A DNA stretch of 64,000 bases. It comes from Phaeobacter sp. J2-8. GTDB lineage: Bacteria > Pseudomonadota > Alphaproteobacteria > Rhodobacterales > Rhodobacteraceae. Positions 26,189 to 34,746 of the stretch are shown here, in pieces (position 1 is the stretch's first letter; each line of letters opens with the position of its first letter). The notes beneath the pieces are model-generated. The model was not told the DNA's origin. It saw nothing but the letters and a program-made list of their open reading frames with translations, and did not search any database. The stretch spans positions 248,001 through 312,000 of the forward strand of contig NZ_JALIEC010000004.1 of assembly GCF_022867865.1 (NCBI RefSeq), in the 5' to 3' direction. The position numbers were made by a program, and so were the translations under genes.

Positions 26189-27574
26189 ATGAATAATCTC
26201 TACGACATTGTCGTGATTGGGGGCGGAAACGCGGCCCTTTGCGCTGCGATGACCGCCGCAGAGGATGGTGCGAAGGTCTTGATCCTTGAGGCGGCACCCA
26301 AAGCCTATCGAGGCGGCAATTCACGCCATACCCGTAACTTTCGTTGCATGCATTCAGGGCCACTAGGGCCGCTGATCGAAAGCTATAGCGAAGAGGAATA
26401 CTTTGCCGATCTCATGAAAGTCACGGATGGCAAGACCCATGAGGGGCTTGCGCGGATGGCCATTCGCCGTTCCGAAGAATGCCTGCCCTGGATGGAATCT
26501 CACGGCGTCCGGTTTCAGCCGTCCCTGTCGGGCACCTTGTCGCTCGCGCGGACCAACGCCTTTTTCTTGGGCGGCGGCAAGGGGTTGGTGAATGCCTATT
26601 ACCGCACCGCCGCCAAGCTGGGTGTCGATGTCGAGTACGACGCAAAGGTCACCCACCTAGAAGTGGAAGATGGCAAGGTTGTCTACCTAGACTATGTTCA
26701 AGGCGAACAGACGCATCGGCTTGCGCCGAAGGCCGTGGTTGTCGCATCCGGCGGGTTTCAGGCAGACATGGACTGGCTTGCGCGGGCATGGGGGCCAGCG
26801 GCAAAGAACTTCCTCATTCGTGGTACGCCTTACAATCGCGGCGTTGTTTTGGCGGATCTGCTGGAACAGGGCGTGGAACAGGTGGGCGACCCGACGCAAT
26901 GTCACGCCGTGGCCATCGACGGGCGGGCGCCCAAGTTCGACGGGGGAATTGTCACACGGCTCGATTGCGTCCCATTTTCCATTGTCGTGAATAAGAATGC
27001 AGAGCGGTTCTATGACGAGGGCGAGGATATCTGGCCCAAACGTTATGCGATCTGGGGTCGCCTCGTCGCCACACAGCCCGATCAGGTGGGCTATGTCATC
27101 ATCGATGCAAAGTCGCTGGAATTGTTCATGCCCTCGGTCTTTCCACCAATCAAAGCGGACACGATCGAAGAGCTGGCACAAAAGATGGGCCTGCCAGCGG
27201 ACGGGCTGCGCGACACGGTCGATACATTCAATGCAGCCTGCGGCGACACGACGGGTTTTCACCCGACCGACCTTGATGGGGTCTCAACCTCTGGTCTGAC
27301 TCCGCCAAAAACAAACTGGGCGCGGCCGATCACACAGGCCCCGTTCTATGGCTACTCCCTGCGCACCGGAGTGACCTTCACATATCTGGGGTTGAAGGTG
27401 GATGATGCTGCGCAGTGCAGCATGGGCAACCTCCCTGTCCGCAATCTTTGGGCTGCGGGCGAAACCATGGCCGGATCGATCCTGGGAAAAGGCTACTTGG
27501 CCGGTTTCGGCATGACCATCGGCACCGTCTTCGGGCGTATCGCAGGGAAAGAGGCGGCAAAATATGCAAACTGA
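26189..27574 (+). CDS. tcuA: FAD-dependent tricarballylate dehydrogenase TcuA
   Basis: 461 residues, matching TcuA length. N-terminal FAD motif YDIVVIGGGNAALCAAMTAAEDG (5-27), then GGNSRHTRNFRCMH (about 45-58) and the C-terminal LRTGVTFTYLGLKVD and WAAGETMAGSILGKGYLAGFGM, the flavin-contacting end typical of fumarate-reductase-like flavoproteins. It oxidises tricarballylate to cis-aconitate; TcuB reoxidises its FADH2. The next gene starts 11 bp before its stop. A GAAGGAGACCGGGC ribosome site lies upstream. Confidence 0.93.
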   Translation: MNNLYDIVVIGGGNAALCAAMTAAEDGAKVLILEAAPKAYRGGNSRHTRNFRCMHSGPLGPLIESYSEEEYFADLMKVTDGKTHEGLARMAIRRSEECLPWMESHGVRFQPSLSGTLSLARTNAFFLGGGKGLVNAYYRTAAKLGVDVEYDAKVTHLEVEDGKVVYLDYVQGEQTHRLAPKAVVVASGGFQADMDWLARAWGPAAKNFLIRGTPYNRGVVLADLLEQGVEQVGDPTQCHAVAIDGRAPKFDGGIVTRLDCVPFSIVVNKNAERFYDEGEDIWPKRYAIWGRLVATQPDQVGYVIIDAKSLELFMPSVFPPIKADTIEELAQKMGLPADGLRDTVDTFNAACGDTTGFHPTDLDGVSTSGLTPPKTNWARPITQAPFYGYSLRTGVTFTYLGLKVDDAAQCSMGNLPVRNLWAAGETMAGSILGKGYLAGFGMTIGTVFGRIAGKEAAKYAN

Positions 27575-28628
27575 TCTGATTCAAGAAGCCCGCCGTCAGG
27601 CGGAGATTTGCAACGCCTGCCGCTATTGCGAAGGCTATTGTTCCGTCTTCCCGTCACTCCACGCCAATCGCGCGTTTTCTGATGGGGACATCACGCAGCT
27701 CGCCAACCTCTGTCACAACTGCCGGGGGTGCTACTATGCCTGCCAATACACGGCCCCGCACGAGTTTGACTTGAACTTACCTGCCGCATTGGCGGAGGTT
27801 CGACACGACAGCTGGGAGGAATTGGCCTATCCAAGCGTGGTCGCGCGCCAGTTCCAAAAGAACGGCATGGCCGTCGCCATTGCAGCAACGCTTTGTTTTG
27901 CAGTGCTATTCGCTTTGGCCAAATGGATCGGGCTGAGGGAAGGCGAAGGATTCTATGCGGTCATGTCGCACAATCTGATGGTCGCCATATTTGCACCTGC
28001 CTTCCTGTTCCCACTGGCTAGTCTCGTCGTTAGTCTGCGGCGTTACTGGTCAACCGTCGACGGGAAACCCGTCACGTTCAACCATATCAAGCAGGCCTTC
28101 GGAGCAGTTGCCAACATGCGCAACCTTGCGGGCGGCCATGGCGACGGCTGCAATTTTGAGGACGAGGATCGCTTCACCCAGGCCCGTCGTACTGCGCACC
28201 AACTTGTGCTTTATGGGTTCCTGCTGTGCTTCGCCAGCACCTCGTCTGGGACCATTTTGCACTACGTCTTCGACCTGCCTGCCCCCTACGGCCTGTTTTC
28301 GCTGCCCAAGTTGTTGGGGATCCCTGGTGGCCTGATGATGACTTTCGGCGCTATCTGGCTGTTCCATCTCAAACTCAAGGCTGATCCTGAACTTGGAGCC
28401 AAGGCTGCGCGAAGCGGTGAGTTCGGGTTCATCGCGCTCCTAGGCTTCGTCGGATTCAGCGGGCTTGCTCTTTATGGGCTTGGCGCAACGACTTTGATGC
28501 CGGTCATACTGGCCCTGCATCTGGGCTCGGTCCTCGCGTTTTTCCTTCTGACGCCCTACACGAAAATGGCCCACGGGTTCTATCGCCTTGCCGCGTTGGT
28601 GCGCGACGCACAGCGCAAGGGGGCCTAG
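27564..28628 (+). CDS. tcuB: Tricarballylate utilisation iron-sulfur membrane protein TcuB
   Basis: 354 residues. Two 4Fe-4S cysteine sets at C16/C19/C22/C26 and C50/C53/C56/C60 are followed by about six membrane segments (100-350) with histidines suited to haem binding. TcuB passes electrons from TcuA flavin to the quinone pool. It overlaps tcuA by 11 bp. In Salmonella the third gene is the MFS carrier tcuC; here no carrier follows, and the neighbouring TTT (tctA plus displaced tctC/tctB) is the likely importer. Confidence 0.93.
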   Translation: MQTDLIQEARRQAEICNACRYCEGYCSVFPSLHANRAFSDGDITQLANLCHNCRGCYYACQYTAPHEFDLNLPAALAEVRHDSWEELAYPSVVARQFQKNGMAVAIAATLCFAVLFALAKWIGLREGEGFYAVMSHNLMVAIFAPAFLFPLASLVVSLRRYWSTVDGKPVTFNHIKQAFGAVANMRNLAGGHGDGCNFEDEDRFTQARRTAHQLVLYGFLLCFASTSSGTILHYVFDLPAPYGLFSLPKLLGIPGGLMMTFGAIWLFHLKLKADPELGAKAARSGEFGFIALLGFVGFSGLALYGLGATTLMPVILALHLGSVLAFFLLTPYTKMAHGFYRLAALVRDAQRKGA

Positions 28629-29042
28629 CGCGATGTTGAAAGCCCTTCCCGGCCTGCGCGGCAACATTTGCAAAATGCCGATTTGTCCTGCAACCTTTGA
28701 CTACGCTGACCTCTTGATCGCCATATTACAACGAATGTCGGCGATGCGGGCTGCGAGCGCCGCATCATAGAAGCACTGTGAGTGGCAGCTTCACTAATTG
28801 GGTTTCTGGGTCAAGCTCGTTTTCCTTGTTTATTTTGGGTCATTGTCGCTCATCCGGGTCACGCTTCTCTTCGCAGTCTTGTTGATGCCGCGATAGCACC
28901 GCTGCACGCATATGTCGGATCGGCAGTGGAGAGCCTTGCTTGGAGACGCTCTTCAAGGTGCGCAGCAGCCATTTTCGGCTTCTTCCACAGACCTCGTCCG
29001 GTGAGGGACGACCCCGTCAGGTTAGGTGGTTGGCGTATCAGA
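28629..29042. other. Region between tcuB and the IS110 element
   Basis: No supported gene. A 45-codon open frame at 28633-28770 has no family resemblance. The right part (28880-29040) is presumably the downstream flank of the IS110 element, whose exact end I could not define. Confidence 0.35.
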
Positions 29043-30080
29043 TCATGCTGTGCCCTCCACCTGTGCCAGACGGAATTCTGTGCCATCTGCCCACATCCGG
29101 TGGAGCAAAACGGCGAGTTTGCGGGCGACAGCAACGACAGCACGACGGCGGCCTTTGGTGCGGATCAGCCTCATGCCCCAGGATTTGATCTGCGACCCGG
29201 CCATCGTGCGCATCAGAAGCGCATTGGCCGCTGCGTAGAGCGTTGCACGGACATCTCGGTCGCCTGCCTTCGATATGCGGCCAGGATTGTCGTGTTCACC
29301 CGACTGATATCGTCGCGGTGTCAGTCCAAAATGCGCGGCAACCATGCGGGAGCGCTTGAAGCGAGCGGGATCATCGACAGCAGCCTTGAAGGTCAAAGCG
29401 GCAATAGGGCCGACACCCGGCACAGTCATCATGCGCATGCATACGTCATCGTGGCTTGCCGCGCGTTTGACCCGCCAGTCAAGTTCCAGAAAGTGCTGAT
29501 ACAACACGAGCCGCGCATCAAGGAGTGGCACCAGCGCATGTGCCAGAACATCGTCCATTTCGATCATAGGTCTGACGATGCCGTCAAAGCTGCCATGCTT
29601 CACAGTCTTGGGCAGGCGGATCCCGAAGATCTTCAGCAGCCCCCGTACCTCATTGGCAAGATCAATCGTTTTGTTCAGCAGCGCTTTGCGAGTACTAAGC
29701 AATGCCCGAACACCATGGGCTTCACGGCTCTTCATGTGGACTGGGCTGAACCAGCCAGTGCGCAGGATTTGCGCAATACCACGCGCATCGTTCTTATCCG
29801 TCTTGTTGCGCATGGCCGACAGCGCGGCGTTCACTTGACGCGCTTCCATGCATACAACGTCAAGACCTTCTGCCTTGAGGCCGAAGTACAAATGCTGACT
29901 CATGGTGCCTGCTTCGAAGCCGACCCGTTCAATCGGATATGGAAAAACGGCAAGGCACTCTGCGATTTCTTTGACCTCACAAAGCAGTTCCCGCTCCAAC
30001 AGCACCGCCCCTTTGGTATCGACGATACAAACCGCACACGACCGCAGCGACACATCTAAACCAGCATAGTATTCCATCAT
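29043..30080 (-). CDS. IS110-family transposase (recombinase)
   Basis: 345 residues, uninterrupted. N-terminal RuvC-like DEDD domain: D at GLDVSLRS (about 9), E at RVGFEAGTMSQ (about 56), and D residues in NKTDKNDARGIAQIL (about 95-99). The C-terminal Tnp2 domain has VPGVGPIAALTFKAAV and FGLTPRRYQSGEHDNPGRISKAGD with the serine region (YQSGE). A GGGAGATAG site precedes ATG 30080. IS110 enzymes are guided to their targets by an element-encoded bridge RNA, lie without typical inverted repeats and leave no duplication. Confidence 0.93.
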   Translation of the reverse strand: MMEYYAGLDVSLRSCAVCIVDTKGAVLLERELLCEVKEIAECLAVFPYPIERVGFEAGTMSQHLYFGLKAEGLDVVCMEARQVNAALSAMRNKTDKNDARGIAQILRTGWFSPVHMKSREAHGVRALLSTRKALLNKTIDLANEVRGLLKIFGIRLPKTVKHGSFDGIVRPMIEMDDVLAHALVPLLDARLVLYQHFLELDWRVKRAASHDDVCMRMMTVPGVGPIAALTFKAAVDDPARFKRSRMVAAHFGLTPRRYQSGEHDNPGRISKAGDRDVRATLYAAANALLMRTMAGSQIKSWGMRLIRTKGRRRAVVAVARKLAVLLHRMWADGTEFRLAQVEGTA

Positions 30081-30361
30081 CTATCTCCCTTGTTCACAGC
30101 TATGCTGTGATCCTATCGGGAGCTCGACCTCAGAACAGAGGGCAGCCCAATTACGCATGCTTCGGGCCGTTCGCGTCCATCAACACCAACCGGCAGGAAG
30201 CGGAATTTTGCTGCACGATGCGCCAAGGTCTGGAATGTTCGGCAAGCTTTCAATGGGAGGAGGCAAGATTTGGCCAAGAACGAGGTGAACGCTGATGCCG
30301 TTTCATCCAAACTCCTTGTATCGGTTGCGCAATGCTGATGCGGGTTTGATCGCTTTGGGAG
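30081..30361 (-). ncRNA. Candidate IS110 non-coding end, possible bridge-RNA locus
   Basis: 280 bp without a gene directly upstream of the IS110 transposase. In the IS110 group the bridge RNA is encoded in this position. Several short inverted repeats are present (for example around 30108-30125), but I could not assign target- and donor-binding loops or the element's end. This is family knowledge plus position only. Confidence 0.3.
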
Positions 30362-31270
30362 TCAAATGCCTGTTGATTGGGGCGACACGCCTGCCTGCCA
30401 ATCGACGACGAAGCGCACGAATATCCGTGTTAGGCTCTCGCGTCTTGATGTGTCCGGCCAGACCGCGAAGATCCCCAGCGGTATCAACCGCCAATCTGGC
30501 AGGAGGCGCACCAGCCTTCCCTCGGCCTCACCCCGGGCGGCAAGATGTTCGGGCAGGACCGTCGCGCCAAGGTTCTGGCAGGTGAAATGATAAAGTGCAT
30601 CGATGGTGTCAGCCTCCAGGCGAGCCTGGCCCAGCACCTTGACCGTGTCGCCCCCTGGTCCGGTCAGCGTGGTGTATTCGGACCGGTGTTTGTAACGGAG
30701 CCAGTCCCAGTCCTCCAGCTCTGAGGGATGCAACGGGCGCGGTCGGGCGGCGGCATAGCCCGCCCCCGCAACCAAGGCGCGGGCGCTCTCGCCAAGCTTG
30801 CGCGACATCATCGAACTGTCATCCAGCCATCCGGCCCGGATGTTCACGTCATACCCATCCTCCAGCAGATCGGTGCGGCCATCAGTGAAACTGACCGACA
30901 GCGCGACCTGCGGGTGGCGGCGCACAAATTCCGCTATGGCCGTGGCCAGCGTGGACGAGGACATGAAAGCCGGCATGGACACCCGCAGCGCGCCCACCGG
31001 TTCCAGCGACAGGGCGTTCAATTCGTTCAACCCGGTCTCCGCGCTGCGCAGCATCTCGGCCGCGCGGGCATAGAACATACGCCCCTCGTTGGTCAGGGCG
31101 ATTTTGCGTGTGGTGCGATACAGCAATGTCACGCCAAGGAAATCCTCCAGGTCCGACACAGTCTCACTGATGCGGGATGGCGCAAGGCCGATCGCCTTGG
31201 CCGCGGCACGGAACGACCCCTCGTCGACGACTCTTGCAAAGATCGCCATATGGCGCAGATGCTCGATCAT
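30362..31270 (-). CDS. LysR-family transcriptional regulator
   Basis: 302 residues from ATG 31270 (MIEHLRHMAIFARVVDEGSFRAAAKAIGLAPSRISETVSDLE gives the winged helix-turn-helix). The effector domain shows RVSMPAFMSSSTLATAIAEFVRRHP and DGYDVNIRAGWLDDSSMMSRKL, the AaeR/CrgA-like subgroup pattern. It is divergent from the DUF2218-SnoaL-NmrA group (97 bp between starts) and probably regulates it, as commonly seen for such oxidative or electrophile-stress groups (inference). Confidence 0.9.
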   Translation of the reverse strand: MIEHLRHMAIFARVVDEGSFRAAAKAIGLAPSRISETVSDLEDFLGVTLLYRTTRKIALTNEGRMFYARAAEMLRSAETGLNELNALSLEPVGALRVSMPAFMSSSTLATAIAEFVRRHPQVALSVSFTDGRTDLLEDGYDVNIRAGWLDDSSMMSRKLGESARALVAGAGYAAARPRPLHPSELEDWDWLRYKHRSEYTTLTGPGGDTVKVLGQARLEADTIDALYHFTCQNLGATVLPEHLAARGEAEGRLVRLLPDWRLIPLGIFAVWPDTSRRESLTRIFVRFVVDWQAGVSPQSTGI

Positions 31271-31366
31271 TGTTCCGCTGACCCGAATTATGACTTCCGA
31301 AAACAAGCAATACCCGGATCAATGCGGTAGGGATAGATGTTCTTTGCAACACGACGGAGCATCGAC

Positions 31367-31663
31367 ATGAACGCGAGCACATTCTTCAAGACGGAAAACG
31401 CCGAACGCTATCTGGGCACGCTGTGCAAGCATTTCGGCCACAAGGTTCCGGTCTCTTTCGAGCCCGGAGCGGGCCACATCGAACTGCCCTTTGGACAGTG
31501 CGATCTGCGCGCCGACACCGATGGCCTGCGCCTGACCGCCATCGCCGCGGACACGCCCGAACTCGACAAGACGATTGAGGTGATCACCAACCACCTTGAA
31601 CGCTTCGCATTCCGCGAAAACCCGGACCTGACCTGGAGCCGGGCCGAATCCACCGGGGCCTGA
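31367..31663 (+). CDS. DUF2218 protein
   Basis: 98 residues from ATG 31367 (GGAGCATCGAC upstream). The whole length matches the DUF2218 pattern: TENAERYLGTLCKHFGHKVPV, then IELPFGQCDLRAD and LDKTIEVITNHLERFAFRE. Function is unknown; it is a small cytoplasmic alpha/beta protein, often near iron or redox genes. It is the first gene of a plus-strand group under the divergent LysR. Confidence 0.85.
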   Translation: MNASTFFKTENAERYLGTLCKHFGHKVPVSFEPGAGHIELPFGQCDLRADTDGLRLTAIAADTPELDKTIEVITNHLERFAFRENPDLTWSRAESTGA

Positions 31664-31762
31664 CGTCGGCCCAAACTCTTTCCATTCCAGGACACGCCCG
31701 AACACGCCCCACCCCGGAGCGCGAACAGAGAGGGCATGTCCAAACACCCCGAGGAGACCACA

Positions 31763-32605
31763 ATGAAACTGACCCAACTTCTTGCCTCAGCGTCGATCGT
31801 CGCCACTCTGCCGTTTGCGGCGCAAGCCGACAGTGCGGAGAACAAGGCCTTTGTTCTCGAAGCGCTGGAAAACACGCTGCTGGCGGGCGATGTCGAAGCC
31901 GTTGACCAGTATTTTTCCGAAGACATCATCCAGCACAACGAGATGTTCGCCAGCGGCATCGAAGCGCAAAAAGGCGTCGTCGGCTTTCTCGCAGGCAGCG
32001 GCACCTTCAAGGCGGACTACGTCCGCGTAATCGCGGATGATGACATCGTGGCCGTTCATGCCCGCTATGAGGGCTTTGGCGAAACAGCGATGATCGCTTT
32101 TGACGTCTTCCGCGTCGAGGACGGCAAGATCGCCGAGCATTGGGACAACCTGATTCCCGAGGCCGCACCGAACCCCTCGGGCCGCACCCAGATCGACGGC
32201 GCGACTGAAATCACTGACTTGGATAAGACCGAGGCCAACAAGGCGCTGGTCGAAGAATTCATCACCAAATCCCTGATCGAACATGCCGAGGTGAATATCA
32301 CCGACTACATCAGCCCGGTTACTTACATTCAGCACAACCCGATGGTCGCTGACGGGCTGGAAGGCTTTGGTGCCTTCATGGCGCAGATGGCCGAACAGGG
32401 CATCAGCATGGATTACACCCAGGTCAATCAGGTGATCGGCGAAGGCAACTTCGTGCTGACCCTGTCCGAGGGCGCCCTCGGCGGTGAACCGACTGCCTTC
32501 TACGACCTCTTTCGCGTCGAGGACGGGCTGATTGTGGAGCACTGGGACGTCATTGCCCCCATGCCCGGCCCGGACGCCCCGCACAACGAAGCTGGCAAAT
32601 TTTGA
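31763..32605 (+). CDS. Exported protein with two SnoaL/NTF2-like domains
   Basis: 280 residues from ATG 31763 with GAGGAGACCACA upstream. Signal peptide about 1-22 (ends AAQA). Two tandem NTF2-like (SnoaL) domains of about 120 residues follow; each contains an IQHN motif (near 55 and 180) and ends with FDVFRVEDGKIAEHWDNL or YDLFRVEDGLIVEHWDVI. The internal duplication is plain. Such folds bind small hydrophobic ligands; the substrate is unknown. The next gene begins 27 bp downstream. Confidence 0.85.
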   Translation: MKLTQLLASASIVATLPFAAQADSAENKAFVLEALENTLLAGDVEAVDQYFSEDIIQHNEMFASGIEAQKGVVGFLAGSGTFKADYVRVIADDDIVAVHARYEGFGETAMIAFDVFRVEDGKIAEHWDNLIPEAAPNPSGRTQIDGATEITDLDKTEANKALVEEFITKSLIEHAEVNITDYISPVTYIQHNPMVADGLEGFGAFMAQMAEQGISMDYTQVNQVIGEGNFVLTLSEGALGGEPTAFYDLFRVEDGLIVEHWDVIAPMPGPDAPHNEAGKF

Positions 32606-32631
32606 TCACCCCGCCCCTCAAGGAGCACGAC

Positions 32632-33123
32632 ATGAACCGCAGAACACTTTTGAAAACCTCGATTGGCGCAGCGCTCGCCACAATTCTCGCACAACACGCA
32701 GGAGCACAGACAATGGACGACCAGACACAAGCCAGCTTTGACACCGTCATGGCCTTTATGGGCGCGATGGGATCGGGCGACATGGAAAAGATGAGCGCGC
32801 TGATGGCCGACGACATGGTGTGGCACAACGAAGGCGACGAAAGCCTGCCGTGGATCGGTGGCGCGGAAGGGAAAGAGAATATCTTTGAATTCCTCGGCGT
32901 GTTTTCCGAGAACCTTCAGACGACCAAGTGGGAAAACACCGACGCCTTCGCCTCGGGTGACACGGTTGCCGTCTTTGGCAAGATGAACGGCATCACGCCC
33001 CATTCAGGCAAGGAAATCGGCGAATTCACCTTTGCCCTGCGGGCTAAGGTCCGCGATGGCCAAGTAGTGCTGTGGCACTGGTTCGAGGACAGCTTTGCCG
33101 TCAGTCAAGCCTACCACGGTTGA
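32632..33123 (+). CDS. Tat-exported single-domain SnoaL-like protein
   Basis: 163 residues from ATG 32632 (AAGGAGCACGAC upstream). It begins NRRTLLKTSIGAALATILA, a twin-arginine-like leader ending AGAQ. The remainder is one SnoaL/NTF2-like domain: FDTVMAFMGAMGSGDMEKMSALMADDMVWHNEG and VRDGQVVLWHWFEDSFAVSQAY. It pairs with the two-domain protein upstream; Tat export hints at folding or cofactor acquisition before transport, but no ligand is identifiable. Confidence 0.83.
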   Translation: MNRRTLLKTSIGAALATILAQHAGAQTMDDQTQASFDTVMAFMGAMGSGDMEKMSALMADDMVWHNEGDESLPWIGGAEGKENIFEFLGVFSENLQTTKWENTDAFASGDTVAVFGKMNGITPHSGKEIGEFTFALRAKVRDGQVVLWHWFEDSFAVSQAYHG

Positions 33124-33191
33124 TCTGCATACCCTTGGCAAAGCCGTCGGTTCTGGCGGCTTTGCCCATCGCTTCGGATAGAGGACAGACC

Positions 33192-34040
33192 ATGACGACC
33201 TATGCCGTTACCGCCGTTTCGGGCCAGCTTGGCCATGAGATCGCCCGCAAACTGATTGACATGCCGGGCGGCGCGCCCGTCATCGGGCTGGCCCGCACGC
33301 CCGCCAAGGTCACCGATCTTGGTGTCGAGGTACGCCCGGGCGACTACGATCAACCGGATCAATTGAAAGCCTCGCTGGAGGGGGTCAACGCGCTGGTGAT
33401 CGTCTCGGGCATGGCCCCACCCGAGGACCGCATCCAGCAGCACCGCAACGTGATCGACGCCGCCCGCGCCGCAGGTGTGCAGAAGCTGGTCTACACCAGC
33501 ATTATCGGCTCCGAACAGGACACGCGCTTTTCGCCGGTGGTGCAAAGCAATCGGCAGACCGAGGCGGACATTCGCGCCAGTGGTCTGGACTGGGCCATTG
33601 GGCGCAACGGCATCTATATTGAGCCCGATGTCGAATACATCGACAGCTACAAGGCCCGCGGTGAGATCGCCAACAGCGCAGGAACCGGCAAATGCGGCTA
33701 CACCACGCGGTCGGAACTTGCCCATGCCTATGCCGCTCTGCTGACGCGCGACGATCTGAACGGCGGGACCTATGACTTGAACGGCACGCCGATCACGCAA
33801 GGAAGACTGGCAGGCTACCTGAACCGCACTTTCGGCACCGACCTGACCTACCGCGAGATGACCTCCGAAGATTTCGTCGCCGACCGCAGCACCGAGCTGG
33901 GCGATTTCATCGGCCCGATCATCGGCGGCATCTACGAGGGCATTCGCCAAGGTGCCTATGACCGGCCGGGTGACTTTGCAAAGGTCACCGGTTGCCCGCA
34001 CCAATCTTGGGAAGATTATTTTTCCTCGCTCCGCGCCTGA
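33192..34040 (+). CDS. NmrA-like NAD(P)-binding protein (SDR superfamily)
   Basis: 282 residues from ATG 33192. It starts TYAVTAVSGQLGHEIARKLID, an atypical SDR Rossmann motif (GxxGxxG replaced by SGQLG), with the YTSIIG and IGRNGIYIEP segments of the NmrA/HSCARG and QorB/YtfG-like subgroup. Such proteins act as quinone reductases or redox sensors that bind NAD(P) without a full catalytic set. It sits in the LysR-controlled group with SnoaL proteins and a ferric-reductase-like membrane protein. Confidence 0.88.
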   Translation: MTTYAVTAVSGQLGHEIARKLIDMPGGAPVIGLARTPAKVTDLGVEVRPGDYDQPDQLKASLEGVNALVIVSGMAPPEDRIQQHRNVIDAARAAGVQKLVYTSIIGSEQDTRFSPVVQSNRQTEADIRASGLDWAIGRNGIYIEPDVEYIDSYKARGEIANSAGTGKCGYTTRSELAHAYAALLTRDDLNGGTYDLNGTPITQGRLAGYLNRTFGTDLTYREMTSEDFVADRSTELGDFIGPIIGGIYEGIRQGAYDRPGDFAKVTGCPHQSWEDYFSSLRA

Positions 34041-34127
34041 GCGCGACGGAACTCCTGCGCTGCAGCGTATCACCACCAACCCGTCTATGGGGTCGCCGCC
34101 GCGACCAATCCAAGAAAGGCAACAGAC

Positions 34128-34730
34128 ATGCTGTCACGATTTTCTCCCTACTGGCTCTGGGCGCTGATGGCGCTGCCGGGCCTCGGCATCCTTGCAAGCA
34201 TCCTGGGCGCGGCGGATGCCGAGGCCACCGGTGCTGCCATCCACGCGGCGCTGCACCCGACCGGCGAATTCGGCGCGCGCTTCATGATCATCGCCATGCT
34301 GGCCTCGCCGCTGGCGCTGGTGTTCAAGGGCTGGCGCGGCCCGCGCTGGCTGAAGAAAAACCGCCGCTACTTTGGCGTCGCGGCCTTTTTCTACGCGCTG
34401 GCGCATACGGTGCTGTATCTCGTCGACCTTGGCAGCGCGCAGAAGGTGATCGCCGACCTGCCGAAATTCTACATCTGGACCGGCTGGATCGCTTTCCTGA
34501 TCTTCGTGCCGCTGGCCGTGACCTCTTCGGACTACCTTGTTCGAAAGATGGGCCGCACCTGGAAAACGCTGCAGCGCACGACCTATGCCGCCGCTGTCCT
34601 GACACTGCTACACTGGGCAACGCTGCACGACTGGGGTGGTCTCGGCCCTGCACTGGTGCATTTTGTCCCGCTCGGCCTGCTGGAGGGCTACCGCTTCTGG
34701 TACTGGTACTTGCGCCCGCGGGTGGCGTGA
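34128..34730 (+). CDS. Ferric-reductase-like transmembrane haem protein
   Basis: 200 residues with about six membrane segments. Conserved histidines in AALHPTGEFG (about 42), ALAHTVLYLVDL (about 94) and LLHWATLHDWGG (about 163-168), and RKMGRTWKTLQRTTYAA, match the YedZ/MsrQ branch of ferric-reductase-like b-type cytochromes. It probably moves electrons across the inner membrane. Last gene of the LysR-SnoaL-NmrA group; it ends 16 bp before an IS6 element. Confidence 0.88.
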   Translation: MLSRFSPYWLWALMALPGLGILASILGAADAEATGAAIHAALHPTGEFGARFMIIAMLASPLALVFKGWRGPRWLKKNRRYFGVAAFFYALAHTVLYLVDLGSAQKVIADLPKFYIWTGWIAFLIFVPLAVTSSDYLVRKMGRTWKTLQRTTYAAAVLTLLHWATLHDWGGLGPALVHFVPLGLLEGYRFWYWYLRPRVA

Positions 34731-34746
34731 CCGAAGGACAACTGAC

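Noticed and set aside
28782-30059. 425-codon plus-strand frame opposite the IS110 transposase
   Set aside because: Antisense to a complete transposase; composition is not protein-like.
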